64,000 nt of DNA from the NCBI GenBank assembly GCA_964023205.1, contig OZ026843.1, positions 5,751,029-5,815,028 on the forward strand, read 5' to 3'. The stretch's first letter is position 1, and each line of letters begins with the position of its first letter. Source of the DNA: Lutraria lutraria (taxonomy: Eukaryota; Mollusca; Bivalvia; Venerida; Mactridae). Of the stretch, positions 12,601 to 22,700 are shown in pieces. Below the pieces are notes generated by a model. It made no database searches and was not told the DNA's origin. It saw only the letters and a program-made list of their open reading frames with translations. The position numbers were made by a program, and so were the translations under genes.

Positions 12601-13988
12601 AAAATCAATTGTAGTTTTGAGAGATGAAATTCGTTTTCTGTAATTTAGGATCACGAAGTGAAATGGAAATTTCCGTTCTGCAACTTTTATATCAATTGGC
12701 AAATCTTGGTTCATTTGAAAAAAAACTCATAGTGTCGAATACTGTAAAGAAACGTATTTTCTAAAAATAATGTAAATTTACTCGGATATTGCGTCTGTAT
12801 TTATATCGTAATTGATCAATATATAGTATTACCAAAGGTCAAGACACGTGCTATCATAATAAGATGAATTATATCAAGAGTTAGGACACATGTTTGCACG
12901 TCGTTTCTGAGTAAAAACTATAATGTATTCATTTAAATTGGGTTGAACAAAAATCTCACCGCTTAGAATCGTTGTATTCACTCGTTTAAATCGATTTGAC
13001 ACACTCCTACGATAATTTGACTTAATTTTTTTGTTGTGTTCGTTTTTACCATTAATTTACATTGAATTCTCATTGGCTTATCAACATAACATTCATCCCC
13101 GCTCTCTCGTTCGGATTTGAAATAATACATTTACCGCCCGTATTTACCTTCAACACTCTCGACAAATGTATTTTCCACCATACGTTTTTTATCCCAAAAC
13201 CACCGCCTTTTACATATGTTTCTATCCGCTGGTAATGTGTTTTTAAAATCAGTTGTGAAAATCTAAATTGCTAATATTTGCCTTTGAAACATAAGGCATT
13301 TTAAGTAAGCACAGGTGTTAGAAAGATGTGATCAGGACAAGCTAGAGGCGATTTTTCCAGCTTGTTCCTCATGTTATTCTTCTTATTTTCATTTATCACA
13401 CGTTTAACTCTGATAGCGTCATCAACGTTTTGATAAATGTGAAGAAATCAGATTCCGTGTGTGTTTTTTCACCCACATTTTTAAAAGGGTTATTAAGTTC
13501 AATTTTTTCATGATTATTGTTACAAATATGATTATTATGTGGTGTTATTTGCCATGCGTGTGTATTATTTATGTCCACTGTGCTGCGAAATAGCAACATC
13601 TTCCCGTTACTTTGTCACTTATTCAACAAGTCGACAAGACCTAATTAATTATTGCAGAGACTTAATTCTTTACAGTTTTGAAGTCAACAATTTAGGACCT
13701 TGCCGAGAAATTATATTATGTAAAAATAATAGCAGCTTGAATTAAAAAATGACAAAAGTCTTTTTTCTGAATAATAAATACGCATTTGTTTAAATTTGCA
13801 CAGAATTAGTTGGTGCACTAACAATTTACCCATGTGTGATTTGTTTTTATTCTACACGGCTTGGTCGCAACAAAATTTATTACAAATGTATAGAAAATAA
13901 TTTTCAATGAAAAATATGTTTCAAGTAAAACGTCGTATTATTTCTAATTTGAATAAATTATTCGGATGCTATTATTAAGGAACATGAT
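9651..13988. other. Very AT-rich intergenic DNA downstream of the Hox gene
   Basis: Long A/T runs and TAAT-type words, especially 10200-12400. Several 65-76 codon frames are chance ORFs of low complexity. A patch at 13060-13240 is richer in C (ACCGCCCG, CCACCGCC). No RNA gene seen. Confidence 0.6.
12181..12209. other. Short perfect hairpin (9-bp stem, 11-nt loop)
   Basis: CAAAGTGTC at 12181-12189 pairs with GACACTTTG at 12201-12209 in the AT-rich region downstream of the Hox gene. No tail of T or other context gives it a function. Confidence 0.35.
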
Positions 13989-13994
13989 TTTATT
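13876..13994 (-). terminator. Candidate poly(A) signals for the Hox gene
   Basis: Two AATAAA hexamers are present on the minus strand, at 13994-13989 and 13881-13876. They are the first ones downstream of the stop codon at 14129 and would give 3'UTRs of roughly 150-270 nt. AATAAA is common by chance in DNA this AT-rich, so these are only candidates. Confidence 0.3.
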
Positions 13995-14128
13995 TAATTG
14001 TTTACAATATTTGAACTTTAATATTTACAATTATTTGTATTTAAAAAAATCATTAATACAATAATTATATTGAAAAAAAATAGAAGTGTTCAGACCTGTC
14101 ATAAAACATATATAATAAAATAATATAA

Positions 14129-14337
14129 TTATTGACTATTTTTCTTTTCTAAATACTTTTTCCATTTCATACGACGATTTTGAAACCATATTTTTACTTG
14201 CCTCTCGGAGAGGCGCAGCGCATGCGCAATTTCATGTCTTCGACGTCTTGTCAAATAACGACTAAAATGGAATTCCTTCTCGAGTTCCAGAGTCTGGTGT
14301 CGACTGTAAGTTTGTCTACCTCGCTTGTATTTGGTAT
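14129..14337 (-). CDS. Antp: Antp/Hox7-like gene, coding exon 2 (homeodomain)
   Basis: The exon begins after a pyrimidine-rich acceptor (TTTCTTATTTTTGCAG, ending at 14338) and ends at TAA 14131-14129. The homeodomain is 14329-14150. By manual comparison with the well-known Drosophila Antp homeodomain about 50 of 60 positions agree. The differences are Y1, S9, H11, S23, H32, R39, S41, V45, Y59 and L60. All core and base-contact residues (R5, L16, F20, W48, F49, Q50, N51, R53) are intact, so DNA binding should be preserved. Only six residues (EKKNSQ) follow the domain, which is short for this class. There is no UbdA peptide and no KLTGP. Confidence 0.95.
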
Positions 14338-17300
14338 CTGCAAAAATAAGAAATCTTCTTACCCAAAATGCAATCACAATTTGTCACGCGACAGCTTGTT
14401 ATTTTAAAATATACCAAAAACTTCAATTTCGATGGAACAAAAATAGTTTTGTTTCATATACATTTTTAATTTGTCGGAAATTTTAATGAACATTTATATT
14501 TTATTATTTAAGAATTGAAAAATAAATCTACATGTTTCTCTAGTTTACATGGGAGAGTGCAGGCAAAATAATCATGAACGCTTTATAATATTTTTATAGT
14601 TTCTTTAGTAAAAAGTAAGGTCAGAGAAATAGTTGGTATTATGTAGTTAAATCTTATTTGTTCCTATTTATTTTTTATTCTTTGAAATCGTGTTTTTTTC
14701 TGAAGCCAAAAAATCCGTCGAACTTAGTTTGTCAATATGAATGTATATATATTTATTTATACAGTATTTATTTAAATACATATATAATATTATGTGTTTA
14801 GTACAGCAGAAACTGATTAAAAAAAGTCCATAGCGCGCATTGTGGTAAATCATAATAGAACTCATATATTAGTATTAGTAATTACATTCAATTGGAATAT
14901 GGAATATTTAATGTCGATCAATGATAGTATTGTAGAAATAAAAAAAATAAATAAAGCAACAAAACACCCCAAAACATTTGAATTCTGTATAAACAAACGT
15001 GAGAAAATATATAATAATAAATCTGTAAAAAAAAATATTTTGTATAAAAATTCGGAGACTACGTTGTCAACTGGGCTGATTCATCAATCTCTGTAGAGTA
15101 CACAAAAAAGAGAGGCGAATGGCCGTCTTATTCTACAGATTTGGCTTACACGAACGTATACTTCTATCGTTTTATTCGGCCTAACTTCGTATTATAAGCA
15201 TCAATCACGCTGTACTCTAAAATGCACACGATATCCAAGAAACGAAACGAGACACTAAATCCAGACATAATTTCAATGTTTAGCAAGATCACACACTGCA
15301 CTGTACGAATATAAACATAGAATCATTAACTTATTCCGTGCGTGTGTTGATTAAAACGCGATTTGATAATTCCTTTGTTACAATAGCCGAAGAATGATAA
15401 AAACGAATCTACATTATACTGAAATCTGGGCTTCACAAACTCACCAGAGACAAAGAATTAACTAACTTGTGTTCTTACCAGACAGTGATCTTTATACTAT
15501 CAGTTCTAAACATTAATTTGAAATATAGGGTCGTAAATGATTTTCCCCCAAGCCTGTCCACTCGTATATCTAATGTTGTGTTTTATGGAGAACGCACTCG
15601 TAAAATTCATATTCCTTCCCAACGTGTGAGGTTTTATGAGCCTTAATTGCCAACCGAATGACTAGTTTGACATCTAACTTTATTTGTGATTCTCCGCCGT
15701 GGGTTTGGATTGGTTCGTGTTATCATTAACACTGGTAATTTGCAAATAAACGCTTTCTTTTAATGCAAAATGACGAGGCATTATGGCGCATTTTGTTTAA
15801 GCTCCATTGAGTCTTAGCAACACGTGCTTGTTGTTATTTATTTTATTAAAATGTACGAATCAGTCTGAACAGTGAAGTTCCTCAACGCTCACGAGAATAA
15901 AATAACAATGCTAACTGTTTAGTATGTCTATTGTTTAACACATTTTTCTTATGGCAATATTTTATTACAATTTTCATTCTTTTCAACAACACTATAATTA
16001 TGTTTCGATTGTTACCTGAAATTAACGGACAAATAAATTAATAATTTACGTTCATATCTGTGTAAACTTACATATTTTTTTGAATGATTAAACAAAGCAA
16101 TTAATTAAAACATTTTAAGACATAACAACATATTTTCTCATCGTATCAGTGAAAGTATTTAATGGATGCATTTGTATGGACTCATTTTTGTAAACAAAGA
16201 TGAACTACTTTTTATGCATAAATCAGCGACAGCAAGTGAAGCGTTGCACGAATCAATACCTTGCTCCGCCCACTTACTCGTAAATCACTGCGCCGGTGAA
16301 ACAGACATGCGCAGAAAAGACATTGATGGATTGCTTAATATCGACAAACAGACAAGTTCATTTCGCGATAGATATAAATGGTATGCACTAACTGTCATTC
16401 GAATTCTAGAAACTCATTTACAATGGCGGAATTTAGAGCGTTTGGTTCGCGGAAGAATGCACATGTTTCTTCTTAAAAGCACTATTTTTCTTGTCAAAAT
16501 ATCGCCTATAAATAACGATAGGAATTCAAAGCAACAACCGCCCTACTCAATATTCCCATATTGATATAATAATATAATTTCAAGAAAATAGTATTGATGA
16601 ATGAGCAAGTTCCAATAAAAAAAACATCTAGTGCTTAGAATGTGAGTGTCTATCAATTCAGATAACTAGAATGCTTGCTTTACGTAAATCGTATTCAAGA
16701 TCTGAAGCAATTACGGCCGTATCATGCTCAGCAATAAAGTGGAATGGATATAATATGAATACTTTGATGATATAAAAGGACTCCATTATGTTATTTCGGA
16801 TGCTTGGTTGGATTATAAGTTGTAATGAAAGACATTCTTTATTATTTTATGTTTAACCCCAATTTACTTAAGAATTCTAAATATTAAGCTGACTCAGGCA
16901 AATATGTGTATAATACCGATGCCTATGTTGATATAATCGGGCCGCTAAATCTCTAATGTTGATTAGTTATTTGCCTGCGATAATTAATTGTGCTCATTAA
17001 TAAGTGGTTATTCGCCCTTTGCCATCTCAATTCACGTAGAAGAATTGTTTCATGTCCTATTTATTAGCACAATAAGTATGATTTTATAATGATGTTACAA
17101 TTATTGTAGATATTAATTATTTCCTTTTTATTTTTACACAGACCACGTGCCCTCAACTATACAAGTATGCAACCTCTCATTGTGGACTGAGTGAATTATT
17201 TGGAAAACGTCACGTGATAAACAGACTAAGAGGTAGTCAATACCCGGTTTTTTGTAAGTACCTTGTATCCTAGTTAAACAAGTATTGTACAATAACTTTA

Positions 17301-18252
17301 ACTCTTTGAATGTCATATTGCTGGTAAAAAAAATAAATAATAATAAAGGAGGAACGCATTTTATATGATATTCATAAATTTCTGAGCGACCCACGACCTG
17401 TATACTTGTAATTGGATGGATACATAACTAGTATCCGATTGATTAATCTGATCACTAGAACCAGGTATCGAGTTCGAATCCTACCCGGAACCAGACATAG
17501 TTTATATGTGCTGCACAGCTAGCCAAGGGAAAGTCAATACCCAGGTGTATGCATGGGATTTCTTCCACGTTCCAAGTTCGACATTTTCCAAAAAATTCTT
17601 GATGCTGGTGCAATAAAAATGAATTTGATACTTATAAAGGACCTTTCTTACCACAATGCAGCGATCGCATCCAGGGATAAAGAAGCGACGCGTGTTCGTC
17701 TTTGTCTTCATTGTCCGATTCTTCCGACCGAAGCGTTACATCTCGTATGTTCAATTCTGCCTCAATAGGACAGTGGGCAAGCTCATTATTTTGACGATTT
17801 CCCCTAGTGTATTTTATTATATCAACGCTGTAATGATTTTCCGGAGGAATCTGGGTTACTCTAAACACATCAATACAGTTTGTATCGCTTGTTTGTACAA
17901 ACCTCGCTTTGTCAGTCTCGCAAATGTTTTGACATGGGCGATCAGTGCCGTCAGCATCTGATAGAAAAGCTTCTGGCATTAATATTAGATAATTTCCCGA
18001 CGGCTTTCGTGTGTCATGTGTCACGACTGGCTTCGTGATGGCCTGGAATGGAATCGCAGGATAATGCTTTCTCTCAAAATTTTGAATATAGTTCGTGCTA
18101 ATGGAACAACTGTCAATTTCCACGCTAACATCCCGTCGCCTAACTGCAGTAGCTTCAACACTACATCGCATGTCTACATCTACATCAAACGACTTGCCTT
18201 GGTCTCCATGATGCGTAACGCTGAGAACTGAGTTCGGCAATGTCTTATTCAT
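14129..18252 (-). CDS. Antp: Antp/Hox7-like homeobox transcription factor, two coding exons
   Basis: Sequence-specific nuclear transcription factor of the central Hox group, expected to pattern mid-body or foot/shell territories. The coding sequence joins 18252-17652 and 14337-14129 (minus strand), 810 nt including TAA, giving 269 residues. YPWM, the PBC/Extradenticle-binding hexapeptide, is at residues 192-195. An 8-residue linker (RSLHCDTK) follows, then a 60-residue homeodomain at 204-263 and a 6-residue tail. Both splice sites fit consensus and both are phase 1; the split codon becomes GAT (Asp201). Helix 3 keeps W48, F49, Q50, N51 and R53. Group assignment rests on the RGRQTY arm, RRMKWKK, and absence of Lox5 KLTGP and of the Ubx/Lox2/Lox4 tail peptide. 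Residues 1-191 are not recognisable by eye, and the usual Hox N-terminal SYF-type motif is missing. The alternative is a divergent Lox5 or another Hox6-8 member. Being a Hox gene is nearly certain; the paralogue is less so. Confidence 0.88.
14338..17651 (-). other. Intron of the Antp/Hox7-like gene (3314 bp)
   Basis: GTAAGA donor and TTTGCAG acceptor, phase 1. Most of it is AT-rich. It contains a less AT-rich block (about 15540-15845, listed separately) and a plus-strand open frame of 132 codons at 16166-16564 that has no recognisable domain and is probably chance. A short tRNA-like or SINE-like scrap (GAGTTCGAATCCTACCC) lies near 17470-17486. Confidence 0.85.
15540..15845. promoter_or_regulatory. 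Possible intronic cis-regulatory block
   Basis: A stretch of mixed composition inside the Hox intron, unlike the AT-rich sequence on either side. It holds repeated TTTTATGG/TTTTATGAG-type words, a TTAATTG homeodomain core, and a perfect 6-4-6 hairpin at 15717-15732 (GTGTTA TCAT TAACAC). No ORF or repeat explains it. Calling it an enhancer is inference only. Confidence 0.3.
17652..18252 (-). CDS. Antp: Antp/Hox7-like gene, coding exon 1 (N-terminus to hexapeptide)
   Basis: This part encodes residues 1-200 plus the first base of codon 201. The start ATG at 18252-18250 is the first Met after an in-frame TGA at 18258-18256 and has A at -3, so it is the natural start. The exon has a Cys/Ser/Thr-rich, otherwise unrecognised N-terminal region and an acidic run at about 177-186 ([10 protein letters not shown]). 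LLYPWMRS follows, with YPWM encoded at 17679-17668. The exon ends TGTG with a GTAAGA donor at 17651-17646. Without splicing the frame runs only six codons further (GKKGPL) to a stop, which supports the donor. Hox proteins usually split between hexapeptide and homeodomain exactly like this. Confidence 0.87.
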
Positions 18253-18259
18253 TATTCAT
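18245..18259 (-). promoter_or_regulatory. Four-codon upstream ORF overlapping the Hox start codon
   Basis: On the minus strand an ATG at 18259-18257 opens a frame MNNE-stop that ends at 18245, inside the main coding sequence and out of frame with it. The main ATG (18252-18250) lies within this tiny ORF. The upstream ATG has T at -3 (weak context), while the main ATG has A at -3. Leaky scanning or termination-reinitiation is therefore plausible. Whether it matters depends on the real transcription start. Confidence 0.45.
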
Positions 18260-18376
18260 TAAAACACCAACGTGATGCGCTGAATACGGCTTCAAGCGAA
18301 TTTTTGAGATCAAAAGTAGTGCCGCAATCTTTAATTGAGTCGTAAATCGTTCAAAATAGAGCACCACTCAGCCGGC
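18253..18376 (-). other. Putative 5'UTR part of the first coding exon
   Basis: Reading the minus strand, a long pyrimidine tract ending TTTCTTTTCAG stops at 18377 and is followed by GCCGGCTGAG. It looks like a genuine 3' splice site. If used, the coding exon starts at 18376 with 124 nt of leader, and an untranslated upstream exon exists further up (above 18400). The in-frame TGA at 18258-18256 rules out coding extension through this site. No partner donor was identified. Confidence 0.4.
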
Positions 18377-19620
18377 CTGAAAAGAAACAGAAAACAGCAC
18401 GTCAATGGCAAACATTTTGCGTGATTTCACAATTTTACATATGAATGAAGCTATTTTCATTTCAAGTACCTACCCTATTAGAGAATGAATGCATTCACTC
18501 GGGTCAAAAATCGTACAGTGGACCCCACAGTCTGTCTATTTACAGCGACCATGCACTATTTGTTAAACTGTGCTGTATGTATAACTATTCGATATCAAAG
18601 CTTTTGTTGAACATAGAGAACATTCGTATATTCGCACCATTTATCTAATTCAATGAAGCATTTTGTCCACGCCATCAGTCGAGTAGTACATGGTTATAAT
18701 GTTGCCAAACAATTATACTCTAATGAGGACCGGGGTGACCAATGCGGCTTGTTCATTTGTTCAGTCATCGAAAGAAGCAGAAAGAAAATTTCTAAGTAAG
18801 GGGAAGTAAATTGGAAAGAAGAACATCAGATGATTTAAGTATGGCCATTTGTTTTACTATGTTTTAGTCAATAATGATGCTGTTCTATATTTTCAGAATG
18901 ACAATGGTTGTGAAATGATTGTGAGGCTTCTCGTCTAGTATAGATATCTTCTTTCCAACTTGTGACTGAATTGTGGCTAAATCTTCTATGACGGTCTACT
19001 TCATCGGATTTGAATGAATGTGTCTTGCGTGCTACGCAGTTTTGCCAGGCATCCAGAGGCGCAAATCGACTATCAATCGTTGATATTTTTTAAAGTTATT
19101 TTTTCATGAACGCTATATAACATCACACATCGTATATAACAGAGCGTTTCTCATGAATCGTAGCATTGTAATGAATCAATGTTAAACAATTAATGTATAA
19201 TTCTTCATTTTAATTGCATTTCCATCCGTCATTTTGAAAGGAAAGTGACGTCAGAGGTTAGAAGAGGCGGTGTTTTATACGACTGTGTATGTACTGTTCA
19301 CATCTATTCAAACAGATATATGATAATAGGAAATGGTGTTGAGTAAATTATTCATACAGCTAAGGACGACGATTATAACAGAATATGCTCTGACGCACAT
19401 TTAAACAATCTAACTTGAACAATGTTTTTTCTATATAAAAATTGTTACACTAGTTCTTATATGCATGTCATAGCTAACTGAGGATAGCGGGTCTAAAAAT
19501 GGTTCAATGTGGTCCAAGATGGACAATATGACCTACCATTTAATTGTTTATTGAACCTTACATGATATTTACACAAATATGTATGATGTGTTGCCTAGCG
19601 CTGCTGTACTGCTTCTTAAC
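18377..19620. other. Upstream flank of the Hox gene
   Basis: Expected to hold promoter elements and perhaps an untranslated first exon. No clear TATA or initiator can be singled out; the CRE at 19246 is listed separately. Confidence 0.5.
19246..19253. promoter_or_regulatory. Consensus CRE (TGACGTCA) upstream of the Hox gene
   Basis: Perfect palindromic CREB/ATF site about 1 kb upstream of the Hox start codon. The same 8-mer also occurs at 25406-25413, within the 12-bp palindrome CCTGACGTCAGG, and at 28612-28619. Function is not shown by the sequence. Confidence 0.25.
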
Positions 19621-19798
19621 TACAGCGCAACCTTTCCATAATGACCTTCTCTTAAGCAACAATCTCCTTTCAACAACAGTATGATTTTTCCACTCTATGA
19701 TTTAAATATTAATTCAACCTTTCCAGAGCAACAACATCTCAACAACAACATAATTGTACTTTTCCCAAAGGATCTTGCCTTGGAGATGTTGCGCTGTA
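19621..19798 (+). mobile_element. MITE family A copy 2
   Basis: 178 bp from TACAGCGCAACCTTTCCA to TGGAGATGTTGCGCTGTA, terminal inverted repeats agreeing at 16 of 18 positions. Contains CTCCTTTCAACAACAGTATG as in the copy around the 4.7 kb gap. Lies about 1.4 kb upstream of the Hox start codon. Non-coding. Confidence 0.8.
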
Positions 19799-22700
19799 TC
19801 TCGTTAATTCTAAGAAGCATTATTTTAAACATTCGTTTGCGTTTGTACTTAGTCAGAACTTGTAACTTATTATCAATAAAGGGTATTTTTTATGAAGACA
19901 TTGTATGACATATTTCTTACAAATATAAAATATGAATATGCATACTAAGCTTTTTTAATTCCCATACATTGGAAGCAGATTTACAGGCCATTCGTGACAA
20001 CGAACATGGGAAATGCGAATTTGAACTCTGGCCTCAGTGGCACACCGGCATGAAATATGTACATTTGGTCGTTCTGCTGTGAGATTTATAAAAGCACTAC
20101 AGTAACTATGGTTCTGCAAAGTGTTTAGTTGGACTGCTGGGGTGTCGGGTGCGGAACATAATGGCCCAACTAACAGAAACACCGGATTGATTCGTGATAT
20201 CCCACAGCGCAGCAACCATAAAACATACATGCCACTATAATTGGCCAGCAGGTGTCATGACATTGTAAGATTTCACTCAAAGAACATACTGTACTACGAT
20301 GCTATGCTCCGCAACTATATCAAGTATGTATCTCATGTCACGAACCAGTGTCCGCTTTTCACGGGCGTACCATTTATATAGCATAGTTTACGTAACATCG
20401 GAGCCAATTCAAAAGACATGAATTTCATTATCTAAAGCAAAATACCATTCAAACATATATCGTTTATATACTAGCATAACACAGGCGACACATATTGAAG
20501 TCACAATGAAAGCCAATACATTCTGTACAAAATACATGATAATAATAAAACGAATATATAAGACACTTTTGTTGAAATTCTATTGAATTCTCTGACCCAG
20601 TATCTATGCGCAAATTCAAATTTTAAGAGTAAATTGTTTAAAAAATCCAAGAGGCGCATACGCTTCAAATTAATGTTTCTTTTATAGCAAATATACGAGA
20701 TCGTGTTTTATAATGATGAAGCGCCTGTTTTACCCTGATGACAGACTTTTACAGTGATTCTGTCCCGTATTCATACGCATTCATCTCCCTTAAGGCATTC
20801 AAAGGCTATGACATAAATAACTCGGTTGAGTACTTTCTTGACAATCTTGCTATTCAAACAGATTCTCTGGAGTAATAAATCTATCAAGAACAGTTTGATG
20901 ACAGAGAATGCGAGGAATATCTTTTCTCAACACTAAAATAGGAAACTGTGAGATTTGATTGAAACTGGAGATAAAACACGTATACCTCACTGTATAGATA
21001 CACGGCACATAATCACAACAATGTATTTATTAACCAACATTGATACAGAGAAATTATTTACGAGTCTGACTAGAATAGACAGGGTCGAGAATGAAATACG
21101 TTTTGAGTTATTTCTCCCATACTATCTGTTTGCATCCGACTTTTAAAGACATTCAATCGAATTCCATCCAAAATAGCCAGAGGATCTCCAGTATTGGAAC
21201 AAAATGGCTCTGGATAGTCAATTACAAATCTTGTATTTTAATATGGATATCTGCTTCAGACGTATCCATATTTTTATTTGCTTTATAATGTTCGATTCAG
21301 CTCAGATGTAGACTCGGTCCTTATTTCATGGCGGGCTTTTTTCATCCACGACCATTTATCATTTAAGACTTTCTCATGCTAACATTTTCATTAAAATCTT
21401 TTAACCAAGAAACTTGGGATATTTGGATAAAAACATGTTGGGCAAAAAAGAACCTACTTGATTTAACTGTTCATAGGTGTGGCAAATGTTTTCTGTCTAG
21501 AAAACATACCATTTGGAATGATAAATATGAGAATCGTATAAAATTAAGACAATGTAGAACTAGAAAAAGCGAACCCTCTCAATGGGTTACAAGTAGGTTC
21601 ATCCTGGTTAGTTTTTTATCGTTATAAATGAATTTCTTCGGAATAGATTCGTGATAACAAAACTCATTGTTCATGCTTTCAGAAAATAAGTGAGTTCAAA
21701 GCGAAGACATGTTAAACGCATTTGTGTTTTAGATAAAACGACACAGAACAATGTCAAATTCGTACCTGACGTTTCAACTGAATTACCGAGCGTGTATGAT
21801 TATTACGTTTTTTTTTCTTCTCGGCGAATCAACTTATAGGCATTGTCATCGTTTAAAATAGTTTAATTAATGTATTTTTCATGGTAAAACATTCCTTCAT
21901 TGCTTTACACAAATGTTTTAACACCTGGTCAAAGGACTATTAATCATATATTTTTTGAAAGTCATTTTAGCTTAACGACAATCTATGTCTCCTTTATGTT
22001 CATCTCTTTGAGTTGATAAGCGGAAATAAACTATCGTAACTTCGATAACTTCAAACACTTCACTAGATCTTACATGAATAATAAGCAAACTAAAACGTGA
22101 ACCAAGGGACGGCTTTAGGTGACAATAGCGTCTCTATATGAATATATTCCAAATTACTGATGCCATTTATATCAGTATTATGTGTTATTTGTTTGCTTGT
22201 TACACGCTCATAACTATGTTACAGTTAGGTATATAGTTACGACGTGTGTCCAAAAAGTACGTACACAAGTCTATTTAAGGAACTGCTAAAGTCATTTTCC
22301 TACTATTTGCTGAATGGATGTTTCAGTCAACACAATATACATGAGCTAACCAAAGTTGACGAAAACATATGCATTTTTAATACAATTACGTCGTGTATTG
22401 AAGCATCATTAATGATGTTCCGCCGAAGATTATATTTATTAACCATGGTGGGTTTTTTGCCATGGTAATCTAATACTTATGAGGCGAAAACGTTATTTTT
22501 ATGCAATGTCGTCAAGTTCTTTTATTGTTTTGTTGTATCTTTAAAATGGCTTACAGATGCTTGTTATGTAATATCTCTGTTTCCTTTCTTATAAAACATG
22601 GCTTTACCCCCACTAAAGTCAATAATTGTTATTTTTTTAAAACAATGAATGCTATCCCGTATGTGACTATCCCGGAGACAAGGGTAACCAATCTCAATAA

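Noticed and set aside
15150..15165. ACGTATACT word recalling miR-iab-4
   Set aside because: Match stops after nine bases and there is no precursor hairpin.
16166..16564. 132-codon plus-strand ORF inside the Hox intron
   Set aside because: No domain, no splice signals in agreement, antisense to a real gene; likely chance.
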